The notes beneath the pieces were generated by a model, which worked only from the letters and a program-made list of their open reading frames with translations, was not told the origin of the DNA and did no database searches. Shown here piece by piece: positions 1 to 5,767 of a DNA stretch of 8,133 bases. Within the stretch, counting starts at the first letter, position 1, and every line of letters begins with the position of its first letter. The stretch lies in assembly GCA_016297675.1 (NCBI GenBank), contig JAEDGE010000085.1:1-8133 (forward strand), in the 5' to 3' direction. Position numbers and translations under genes: made by a program. The stretch is from Oscillospiraceae bacterium. Lineage in GTDB: Bacteria > Bacillota > Clostridia > Oscillospirales > Ruminococcaceae.

Positions 1-170
1 GGCAAGCTGCCCCCTGCGGAACATTGCAAATTCGGATAAGAAAACGGATGAGAAAGAATGTCACGTCAATCGCCCTTCTTAATTTTCCTATCGAATTTGC
101 AGTCAGGTTGCACGGGGGCGATTGACGTTTTACCCAGGCAAAAGCAGGGGTGGAACCCCCTTTTGCCGGC
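1..170. repeat. Non-coding left edge with nested inverted-repeat modules
   Basis: No convincing gene lies here. Three pairings are visible. ACGTCAATCGCCC (63-75) is exactly complementary to 116-128 (13 bp). GCAAATTCGGATA (26-38) is complementary to 89-100 apart from one missing base. The hairpin GGCAAAAG (137-144)/CTTTTGCC (160-167) contains an inner GGGG/CCCC stem with loop TGGAA. The first two pairings interleave, so they would form a pseudoknot or be mutually exclusive. Read on the minus strand, 1-40 resembles 87-128 read on the plus strand, so the pairings may come from an old inverted duplication. The first 16 bases also match half of the GC-rich hairpin in the 212-488 repeat, in opposite orientation. 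Function unknown. Confidence 0.5.
137..167 (+). other. Hairpin with 8-bp outer and 4-bp inner stem
   Basis: GGCAAAAG pairs with CTTTTGCC, with a CA bulge on the left side only, then GGGG/CCCC closing a TGGAA loop. No T-run follows, so it is not an intrinsic terminator on the plus strand. It could be part of a structured RNA running into the 212-488 element. Confidence 0.45.
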
Positions 171-211
171 GGAGGTGAGACCGTTTCATTTAGAAGATAT
201 TAGAAAACGAT

Positions 212-488
212 TTCTTAGGGAAACCTTGTCCGAGCCGTCCGGCGAATACGCTTCGCTGTTCGCCTGTGTCCGCTGTCCGCCCTATTCTGTACTCCGGTTT
301 GCAATCTGACTGTTCTGAATTTCTGTTGTCCACTCTGTTTTGTTTTTTCAAAATGGCGGACAGCGGTATCTTGTCCCTCGTTCATTGACCGACTCCAACT
401 CGCTCGCTTTGCAAGGGGGGCAGCTTGCCCCCCTTGCATCCCCCTCGCCAAGCTGAATCAGCTTGACCATAGTCGCCTACGGCGTAGA
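212..488 (+). repeat. Multi-hairpin repeat element, copy 1 (possible ncRNA or non-autonomous mobile element)
   Basis: This ~277-bp segment has a diverged direct copy at 2614-2890. Both begin TTCTTAGGGAAACC and run through the same ordered hairpins. In this copy they are: (a) GGCGAA 241-246/TTCGCC 259-264; (b) CGCTGTCCGCC 271-281/GGCGGACAGCG 355-365; (c) GCAAGGGGGGCA 411-422/TGCCCCCCTTGC 426-437; (d) CAAGCT 449-454/AGCTTG 460-465; (e) CGCC 474-477/GGCG 481-484. Differences from copy 2 in stems a and c keep pairing intact. The sequence between b and c varies in length and content. A 78-codon minus-strand reading frame crosses this copy but is broken by a stop and indels in copy 2, so coding is unlikely. 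I do not recognise a named RNA or MITE family. Confidence 0.7.
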
Positions 489-593
489 ATTTACACCATT
501 ATTTAAAAATTGATTTCCGTGCAAAGAGAAAATAAAAATAGGGGACTACTTTCACCTAAATTTTCTCGACAACTGTTTTTTCTCCTTTGTACT
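489..593. other. AT-rich spacer, nothing identified
   Basis: This is the sequence between the repeat element and the terminator. No start codon with a ribosome-binding site, no promoter and no clear hairpin were found. Confidence 0.4.
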
Positions 594-643
594 ACCTGCA
601 CAAATTTCACAATCAAATTTTGTGCAGGTTTTTCTCTCTTTTT
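594..643 (+). terminator. Rho-independent terminator
   Basis: An 11-bp stem, ACCTGCACAAA (594-604) with TTTGTGCAGGT (619-629), is followed by a T-rich tail to 643. It would end a rightward transcript coming from the left, possibly one carrying the 212-488 element, and insulates the promoter that starts three bases later. Confidence 0.8.
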
Positions 644-645
644 CG

Positions 646-674
646 TTGACAAACGATATCATACGGCGTATAAT
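646..674 (+). promoter_or_regulatory. Sigma-A promoter of the PadR operon
   Basis: Perfect consensus boxes TTGACA (646-651) and TATAAT (669-674) are separated by the ideal 17 bp. Transcription should start near 681, leaving a leader of about 50 nt before the PadR start at 734. Confidence 0.9.
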
Positions 675-676
675 AT
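656..676. promoter_or_regulatory. Palindromic operator overlapping the -10 box
   Basis: This 21-bp stretch is a near-perfect palindrome centred on 666: one mismatched pair (660/672) besides the unpaired centre. It covers the second half of the spacer and all of the -10 box. A second related sequence, ACGATATTGTATAACCG, lies just downstream at about 687-703. PadR repressors commonly bind such dyads at their own promoters, so autorepression by the first gene is the natural inference. Confidence 0.6.
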
Positions 677-733
677 GAAATATGGAACGATATTGTATAA
701 CCGTTCAGCAAATTTCAGAAAGGAGGCGGAACA

Positions 734-1051
734 ATGGCTGTCTTTTCTGTCAGCACTGCCTTGCTGGATGCGGTGGTACTCTCTCTGATTGCCAAAAAAG
801 ACACCTATGGCTATGAACTGACGCACACAATTCAAACCGTCTTTTCCATTTCAGAGTCCACATTATATCCGGTTCTACGGCGACTGCAAAAAAATCAGTA
901 TCTGATCACCTATGACCAACCCTATATGGGTCGCAACCGGCGGTATTATCACATCACGGACATGGGACAGGCTGCCCTGCAAACTTATCGCAGCGAATGG
1001 CAGCAATACAAACAACAAGTGGATTATTTTTTGAATGAGGAGGATGCATGA
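734..1051 (+). CDS. PadR family transcriptional regulator
   Basis: This 105-residue protein is a small PadR-type winged-helix DNA-binding protein, the usual length for the short (subfamily 2) members that lack a long C-terminal dimer domain. Family hallmarks are visible: STALLDAVVLSLI in helix 1, YGYEL at 25-29, the recognition-helix segment STLYPVLRRL at 42-51, and the wing GRNRRYYHIT at 66-75 followed by MGQAAL. The C-terminal helix (about 79-101) would serve dimerisation. The ATG start has AAAGGAGG at 719-726 with a 7-nt spacer. It is the first gene of a three-gene operon and its stop overlaps the next start. The promoter carries a palindrome over the -10 box, suggesting autorepression. 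The inducing signal is unknown; in such operons the linked membrane proteins are often presumed to be the targets or sensors. Confidence 0.93.
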   Translation: MAVFSVSTALLDAVVLSLIAKKDTYGYELTHTIQTVFSISESTLYPVLRRLQKNQYLITYDQPYMGRNRRYYHITDMGQAALQTYRSEWQQYKQQVDYFLNEEDA

Positions 1052-1599
1052 TGACTGAACAAGAATATCTTTCCCGTCTGGAACGGGCACTAAAAGACGC
1101 ACCCGAAGAGGATCGCAACGAGGCACTGGCATTTTACCGCTCCTACTTTCAGGAGGGGGGAACACCAGTCGATACGCCGGAGGAAGCAGCGGAACGCCTG
1201 CTCCACGATGGAAAACCCACACCGCCTACACAACCCTTACAAAAAAAATCTAATTTCGGTTGGAAGTTAGCGGTTTTGATTCTGACCTTTCCCTTCTGGA
1301 TTGGCTTTTTAGCAGCGTGGTTTGCCCTGCTGGTTACCGTATGGGTGCTGTTGGCAGTCCTGCCGATTGCACTGGCTGCCGGTTCTATCAGCAGTTTGTT
1401 TGCCGGCATCCTGTATTTTTCGGTGTATTATCCCATCGGTTTGCAGGGAATTGGCTGGGCATTGGTTGCTGCCGGATTGGCTCTGCTCTGCTGGAAACCA
1501 TGTCTGCTCGGCATTGTGGAACTTTGGAAAGCACATGCTTTTCTGGGACGGAAATTCTGCCATTGGATGAAAGGGGAGGAAACGGATGAAATTGCGTAA
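1051..1599 (+). CDS. DUF1700 family membrane protein
   Basis: A protein of about 182 residues. The N-terminal ~60 residues are soluble and acidic-helical (TEQEYLSRLERAL, then EALAFYRSYF, then TPEEAAERLL), the pattern of the DUF1700 (HAAS-type) domain that typically accompanies PadR regulators. After a Pro/Thr/Lys linker come three or more hydrophobic segments at about 71-92, 95-125 and 132-155, so the C-terminal half is membrane-embedded. Two ATGs are adjacent: 1048 overlaps the PadR stop as ATGA but sits only 4 nt from AGGAGG (1038-1043), whereas 1051 has a better 7-nt spacing and gives the usual MTEQEYL start, so 1051 is chosen. The 3' end overlaps the next gene by 14 bp, implying translational coupling. 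The molecular function is not established; a membrane partner or sensor for the PadR protein is inferred from synteny. Confidence 0.88.
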   Translation: MTEQEYLSRLERALKDAPEEDRNEALAFYRSYFQEGGTPVDTPEEAAERLLHDGKPTPPTQPLQKKSNFGWKLAVLILTFPFWIGFLAAWFALLVTVWVLLAVLPIALAAGSISSLFAGILYFSVYYPIGLQGIGWALVAAGLALLCWKPCLLGIVELWKAHAFLGRKFCHWMKGEETDEIA

Positions 1600-2542
1600 A
1601 TCTTACTATATCACCACCTGTGCACTGTTGGTCGGGGGAATCGTACTGACTGGTGTCAGTATTGCAGCCGGTGCGTGGAATACAACCAAATATGCGGAAG
1701 CCGTGAACTTGAAAGATCGCTATTTTGAGGTAACTGAACCGTTTACCAGTATTGACTGTCAGACGGATGTGATGGATGTCACCATTCAGGCGGCAGAAGG
1801 GGACATCTGCACCATTTCTGCCACCAATCTGCCCGATGATCAAATTCATGTGACCGTAGAAGACAGCACTCTTTGTATTGATGCCAGACCGGAGAAAGAA
1901 AAATGGTACACCCATTTTCAATTTGGCATTGTTCTACCGACATCAAAAGTGACGATTTCTCTGCCAGCAGCCATTTACGAAACGGTGACATTAGACAGTG
2001 ATGTGGGAGAAATTCAAGTGAAGGACCTGAAAGCGGATATCATTTCCGTGGAAAACGACACCGGCACACACTCTCTGCAAAACATCACCTGCAAAAATTT
2101 ATCGGTTTCCAATGATGTGGGAGATACTTTGCTGGAACAGGTACAGGTGCGAGAGAAGCTGCATATCCAGCAAAATACAGGCGATTTAGAGATGCAAAAC
2201 TGCATTGCCAATGGCAGCGGAACAATTACCAACGATGTTGGTAACTTGCGAATCACCGACAGCAAACTGGTTCGGACAGAAATTGATTCTGGTATAGGCG
2301 ATGTGGATTTGAAAGACTGCACCCTTTACGACAACTGCAAAATTGAAAATGACGTTGGGGACGTCACCTGCGTTCTGTATGCAGAGAAGGACAGCTGTTC
2401 TGTCGATGCAGAAACGGATGTAGGAGACATTCGGGTAAACGGCAAAAAAAGCGGCTACCGGATTCCCAATGCCATGAACACTTTGACCATTCGTACGGAT
2501 ACAGGGGATATTCGAGTGGATTTTAAAGAGATAGAAACATAA
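1586..2542 (+). CDS. DUF4097 family beta-strand repeat (putative adhesin) envelope protein
   Basis: A 318-residue protein. A basic N-terminus (MKLRKSYY) and one hydrophobic segment (about 9-30) indicate a signal anchor, with the rest outside the membrane. From about residue 135 on, the chain is built from short strands ending in a (N/S/T)D-V/T-G-D/E turn. The glycine falls at 141, 160, 179, 199, 219, 238, 258, 280 and 307, a period of 19-20 residues that lengthens at the end. This is the right-handed beta-solenoid pattern of DUF4097. AAGGGGAGGA lies just upstream of the ATG, inside the preceding gene. It is the last gene of the PadR operon, followed by a terminator 6 bp after the stop. The family is called putative adhesin by fold, but in PadR/DUF1700 operons an envelope-sensing role is as likely; no catalytic residues are apparent. 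Confidence 0.88.
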   Translation: MKLRKSYYITTCALLVGGIVLTGVSIAAGAWNTTKYAEAVNLKDRYFEVTEPFTSIDCQTDVMDVTIQAAEGDICTISATNLPDDQIHVTVEDSTLCIDARPEKEKWYTHFQFGIVLPTSKVTISLPAAIYETVTLDSDVGEIQVKDLKADIISVENDTGTHSLQNITCKNLSVSNDVGDTLLEQVQVREKLHIQQNTGDLEMQNCIANGSGTITNDVGNLRITDSKLVRTEIDSGIGDVDLKDCTLYDNCKIENDVGDVTCVLYAEKDSCSVDAETDVGDIRVNGKKSGYRIPNAMNTLTIRTDTGDIRVDFKEIET

Positions 2543-2548
2543 AAAAGT

Positions 2549-2586
2549 GGCTGTTCCAGTCTTTTGCAGACGGAACAGCCGTTTTT
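2549..2586 (+). terminator. Rho-independent terminator of the PadR operon (possibly bidirectional)
   Basis: GGCTGTTCC (2549-2557) pairs with GGAACAGCC (2572-2580). The stem extends inward by GTCT/AGAC past a bulged A, and GTTTTTC follows. An A-run just before the stem (2540-2546) means the minus strand also reads as stem plus T-run, so the same hairpin could stop leftward transcripts from the mutarotase gene. Confidence 0.9.
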
Positions 2587-2613
2587 CTTATGCTATGTAT
2601 TTGAGGAATAAAG

Positions 2614-2890
2614 TTCTTAGGGAAACCTTTTCCGAACCATCCGGCAGATTCGCTTCGCTGTCTGCCTGTGTCCGCTGTCCGCCCGATTCCTTATCCAAAC
2701 TTGCAGCCTTTTTCCTCTAAATTTTTGTTATTCATGCCGTTTTGTTTTATGAGAGGGCGGACAGCGATTTTCTCTTAGATCAAAACGCTCTCTAATTGCA
2801 CACTTTGTTAAGGGGAACAGCTTGTTCCCCTTAACAATCCCCTTCCGCCAAGCTGAGCCAGCTTGACCGCAGTTCGCCATTCGGCGGGGA
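2614..2890 (+). repeat. Multi-hairpin repeat element, copy 2
   Basis: This is the diverged direct copy of 212-488. Hairpins occur in the same order: (a) GGCAGA 2643-2648/TCTGCC 2661-2666; (b) CGCTGTCCGCC 2673-2683/GGCGGACAGCG 2756-2766, unchanged; (c) TTAAGGGGAACA 2808-2819/TGTTCCCCTTAA 2823-2834; (d) CAAGCT 2849-2854/AGCTTG 2860-2865; (e) CGCC 2875-2878/GGCG 2883-2886. Four of the twelve base pairs in stem c differ from copy 1 and every one is compensated. It fills the gap between two convergent transcription units, about 30 bp from the stop of the mutarotase gene. The minus-strand reading frame of copy 1 is interrupted here by a TAA, arguing against protein coding. Confidence 0.7.
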
Positions 2891-2919
2891 AAACTTGTTC
2901 ATGGAACACACATTATATA

Positions 2920-3927
2920 TTATAATACAAAGAAATGCTGTGTCGCAGTAAAGGTTTCGTTCGGTGCCAGTTCCTGATAACCGGTCTGTTCCTTCGGCAG
3001 TTCCAGATTCGGAGCGTCAATCATTGCGGTCATCGGCTCCGGACAGAAATAACCATTGTGTCCCTTGTCGTTCCAGAGAATCCAGAATTTATAATTCTCA
3101 GATACCTCATACCCGATGCCCTTTCCGGTTGCGGTATCAACTGCCGTCATGCCATAGAACGGCTTGCCATTTAATGTTTGAGCAGTGGCTGTATACATAT
3201 CATTATCAATGTTCTTTAGAACCGGACACATGATGCCATTCTTGTACTGCATATCATAGTCATCCAGCGGCAGAATTTCCGTGGTCGGCAGGCAGCGTTC
3301 GTTCAGCACCCATTTTTCTGCAATCGGAACGGTAATCCGGCTGTTTTCCTCCGCTGCTCCTACCACAAACGGACTGTTGATTGTAGTATGGGTGGCAAGC
3401 GACATCGGCATCTGCTTATCAGAGAGATTGGTAAAGGTCACACTGTAAAACAGCCCTTCTTCCGTCAGGCGGAAGGTAAAATCTGCCCGAAACGGGATCG
3501 GCAGGCTTGCAAAAAATGGGTCATTTTCATCGTAGGTATAGCTGGTCTTTGCCCATGCAGCCGTTTCATCGGCACAGAGTTCCATCACACGATGCGTCCG
3601 CTTGTGCAGGAAGCCGTGAATGTGGTTGTGATATGGAGCGGCTTCGTTGACAGGCAGCTGATACACCGCATCCGAAGTCTTCAGTACGCCGTCTGCAAAA
3701 CGGTTCGGCAGGTAGAGCGTCGGCAGTCCCCAGACTTCCGCAGACTGGCGGATGGCTTCCGGCGTGTTGTCCTCCCGAAAACGGAAAAATTCAATCCCTT
3801 TTTCTGCATGATGCAGGCGAATGACATTGGAGCCGATCTCTGGAGCAATCCATGCCGTATAGCCGCCGCTGGAAAGCTGCAAACACGGCATGCCTTTCCA
3901 ATTGAAAATCTGAACAGTTGGTTTCAT
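2920..3927 (-). CDS. Aldose 1-epimerase (galactose mutarotase-like) family protein
   Basis: A 335-residue cytoplasmic protein with no signal peptide, the normal length for the mutarotase superfamily, which interconverts alpha and beta anomers of aldoses. Recognisable blocks in order are an N-terminal strand pair ending IAPEIGSNVIRL, LPNRFADGVL (72-81), the family signature HNHIHGFLHKR (100-110) with catalytic-type H104, LATHTTINSPF (177-187) where most members have HPYFNL, FWILWNDKGHNGYFCPEP (281-298), and a C-terminal YQELAPNETF that should supply the acidic catalytic residue. The ATG is preceded by AGAAAGGA about 11 nt upstream. It is a single-gene unit with its own promoter. No neighbouring sugar kinase or transporter identifies the substrate, so galactose specificity is not claimed; the altered second-histidine block suggests a non-GalM subfamily. 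Confidence 0.87.
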   Translation of the reverse strand: MKPTVQIFNWKGMPCLQLSSGGYTAWIAPEIGSNVIRLHHAEKGIEFFRFREDNTPEAIRQSAEVWGLPTLYLPNRFADGVLKTSDAVYQLPVNEAAPYHNHIHGFLHKRTHRVMELCADETAAWAKTSYTYDENDPFFASLPIPFRADFTFRLTEEGLFYSVTFTNLSDKQMPMSLATHTTINSPFVVGAAEENSRITVPIAEKWVLNERCLPTTEILPLDDYDMQYKNGIMCPVLKNIDNDMYTATAQTLNGKPFYGMTAVDTATGKGIGYEVSENYKFWILWNDKGHNGYFCPEPMTAMIDAPNLELPKEQTGYQELAPNETFTATQHFFVL

Positions 3928-4079
3928 GGTAAAAATCGTCCTTTCTGCTTTTCCTGTTTGGTGATTTTGTGCAAAGCACTTGCCTTTATTGTAGCATAAA
4001 ACAGACGATTTGTCTATCCGATTTTATAGTTTTTCTGAAAATGCCCATCATACCATTTCTGAAATGCATATTTATATTT
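3928..4079. other. Intergenic region between the mutarotase and DUF4179-like genes
   Basis: It contains the leftward promoter of the mutarotase gene. A short dyad CATTTC/GAAATG near 4053-4065 lies downstream of the DUF4179-like gene but has no T-run in the direction of transcription, so I do not call a terminator there. Confidence 0.4.
3988..4016 (-). promoter_or_regulatory. Sigma-A promoter of the mutarotase gene
   Basis: On the minus strand, TAGACA (4016-4011) and TACAAT (3993-3988) are spaced by exactly 17 bp, with a TG one base upstream of the -10 box (extended -10). This puts the transcription start roughly 50-55 nt before the ATG at 3927. Confidence 0.75.
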
Positions 4080-5216
4080 TTAATCCCCTTCCGTATTCCC
4101 CTTCAAAGCGGCAGTTACCTCGTCCATATTGATTCTGATTTCTTTTATATGGATGGGATTTCCATTTTCATCACTATCATTTTTATTGAAAAAGGTCGCT
4201 GTGACATAGCCATTATCAACAGGAACCATGCATCCAATGCTATAACCATCCCCATAGTCTGGAAGTTCAGCCATTCCCATCTGTTCAATCTGTTCGCCGT
4301 TTTCATCATTTAGCCACGAGGAAATATTCGGATCGGATGAGCGAAATCCCACGATCATCATAGCTGGAGAGATCTCATAGAATCGAATAGAATCACCATC
4401 TTCCGTAATGGTGTATGCTTCCTGCTCTCGCAGAGATGCATCTGGCATTACATCCACAGAAAATTTAAGATTTCCCAATTCCACATAATTGCTGTCCATA
4501 TAGTGTTCCTGTGCTGTAATACGACCAGCACTGACGTTTACGGTTGTCGGTTCTGTTATCTCCGCATCCTGTAATAAGATTAAAATAATATCCCCACTGA
4601 ACTGATTCTCTGTTCCTTCATCCAGTACGAGACTGCCATCCAGTGAAGCAAATCCCTCTGGGTTCGGCAAGCAGCCGTACAATGTGTCATTTATCCGGAT
4701 GGTAAGCATATCCAAATTAATCAACTGCTTATGGGTGGGATTGCCGTCTTTCATGCTGCCGGAAATCCCGATCATCAGCGTCATGCCGTCACAATACACA
4801 CTATCCACTTGCAGTGTGAATCCCTCCGCTTCTGCGGTAATGGTATCCGTTTCTGGTTTGGCAGCATCTGCAATTTTTTCATAGTCATACTGTACAGCGA
4901 ACTTATCAATGGGAAGTTCCTCTTCCACATCAGGAAGGGAAAAGGTCATATCCTTTTTATGAACCAGCTTGTTGAATACGCCCATATGGTCAGCAGCCAC
5001 GGCTACTGTGCCACAGCATACCGCTACTACCGCAGCGATGATCACTGCAAGCGTGCTCCGTTTCATTTTTCTTTTCTTATTTGCATTGCCTGTATTGATT
5101 TCCTTTTTGAATTTTGCCATAATCATATTTACCTCCTCATCCGTAAGCTGTTCTGTCTCAAAACGGTCTATATCCTGTAACGTCTGATTCAAAAGCCTGT
5201 AGATATGCTCCTTCAT
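4080..5216 (-). CDS. Membrane-anchored DUF4179-like protein, probable anti-sigma factor
   Basis: A 378-residue protein. The N-terminal ~50 residues are cytoplasmic, charged and helical (HIYRLLNQTLQDIDRF, then TDEEVNMIMAKFKKEI). A single membrane helix follows at about 54-75 after KKRKMKR, and a ~300-residue beta-rich, acidic extracytoplasmic part completes the chain (segments such as GFTLQVDSVYCDGMTLMIGI at 132-151). This layout matches DUF4179 proteins encoded beside ECF sigma factors in Firmicutes, which are thought to hold the sigma factor at the membrane until an outside signal. The start ATG is 2 bp after the sigma-factor stop, and AAGGAGG at 5230-5224 lies within that gene's end, so the two are cotranscribed. 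There is no zinc-binding HxxxCxxC motif of classical anti-sigma factors. The signal is unknown, and the C-terminal domain was not matched to a named binding fold. Confidence 0.65.
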   Translation of the reverse strand: MKEHIYRLLNQTLQDIDRFETEQLTDEEVNMIMAKFKKEINTGNANKKRKMKRSTLAVIIAAVVAVCCGTVAVAADHMGVFNKLVHKKDMTFSLPDVEEELPIDKFAVQYDYEKIADAAKPETDTITAEAEGFTLQVDSVYCDGMTLMIGISGSMKDGNPTHKQLINLDMLTIRINDTLYGCLPNPEGFASLDGSLVLDEGTENQFSGDIILILLQDAEITEPTTVNVSAGRITAQEHYMDSNYVELGNLKFSVDVMPDASLREQEAYTITEDGDSIRFYEISPAMMIVGFRSSDPNISSWLNDENGEQIEQMGMAELPDYGDGYSIGCMVPVDNGYVTATFFNKNDSDENGNPIHIKEIRINMDEVTAALKGNTEGD

Positions 5217-5218
5217 GC

Positions 5219-5767
5219 TTATTCCTCCTTCCGAAAGAAGCTGGGATTGCTTGCAATCATTTTCTTTTTTCCCCTGGAAATGCGGTTGTACAATACGCTT
5301 TTTTTCTTGCCGAGTGCAGCTGCGGTTTCACTGACGGACGCACCCTGCCAGAAAATACGGATAAAAATCATCTTGTCCTCTTCATTCAAACAGGAGATCA
5401 ATTCCATAAAAAATTCATTGAACAGTGCATCATCCGTGATCTGTGTAACATCTTCGATTTGTATTTCGTCTATATCTACCATAGGTGCAAGCTTTGTCAA
5501 TTTTCTGAGTCTGTCCAGTGCCGTATACTTTGCAATTCCTGCAGCCCAGTTTGCAAATGTGCTTTTCGTTTCGTCATAGTATGCAATGTGTTCCCATATT
5601 TTCAAGATACTTTCATATAGGCATTCCTCAGCATCCTCCGGATATGCGTACAATATATGATGAATCACCATTTTCATTTGTCCGCCGTAGTTTCTTACAA
5701 CAAATTCGAGTGCATGCTCCTCCTTTCGTTGCAGATGCTTGATAAAATTTTTTTCTGTGATTTTCAA
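5219..5767 (-). CDS. ECF-type RNA polymerase sigma-70 family sigma factor
   Basis: A 182-residue protein with the two-domain layout of ECF sigma factors. Region 2 spans about 10-90: EDAEECLYESILKIWEHI at 44-61 (core binding), then STFANWAAGIAKYTALDRLRK at 69-89 (-10 recognition). A variable acidic linker follows, then region 4 at about 120-170 (CLNEEDKMIFIRIFWQGASV, then the helix-turn-helix ETAAALGKKKSVLYNRISRGKKKM). The start is a TTG at 5767: AAGGAGGG lies 6 nt upstream and there is no ATG before residue 31, where region 2 would already be cut. The stop is 2 bp before the DUF4179-like start, forming a two-gene unit. No confident promoter was found; autoregulation is common for such factors but cannot be shown here. 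Confidence 0.9.
   Translation of the reverse strand: MKITEKNFIKHLQRKEEHALEFVVRNYGGQMKMVIHHILYAYPEDAEECLYESILKIWEHIAYYDETKSTFANWAAGIAKYTALDRLRKLTKLAPMVDIDEIQIEDVTQITDDALFNEFFMELISCLNEEDKMIFIRIFWQGASVSETAAALGKKKSVLYNRISRGKKKMIASNPSFFRKEE

Noticed and set aside
58..309. 83-codon plus-strand frame across the left edge
   Set aside because: It crosses inverted repeats and enters the repeat element. There is no ribosome-binding site and no recognisable protein.
215..451. 78-codon reading frame on the minus strand ending in ARTRFP
   Set aside because: It runs through the structured repeat. In copy 2 the same frame is broken by a TAA and indels, the conserved changes preserve base pairing instead of codons, and the composition (Arg/Gln-rich) is typical of translated non-coding GC-rich DNA.
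212..488. CRISPR array or IS terminal repeats
   Set aside because: There are no regularly spaced identical repeats, no transposase and no target-site duplication in the window. The repeats are two long diverged copies, not short units with spacers.
510..788. 92-codon plus-strand frame overlapping the PadR start
   Set aside because: It spans a terminator and a consensus promoter and overlaps the PadR gene in another frame, so it cannot be a sensible transcript.
2895..2926. Possible promoter TTGTTC ... TATAAT at the end of the mutarotase gene
   Set aside because: The spacing is 20 bp, the sequence is generic AT-rich, and no gene on the plus strand lies downstream.
3388..3999. 203-codon plus-strand frame opposite the mutarotase gene
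   Set aside because: It is antisense to the clear mutarotase coding sequence and has no ribosome-binding site.
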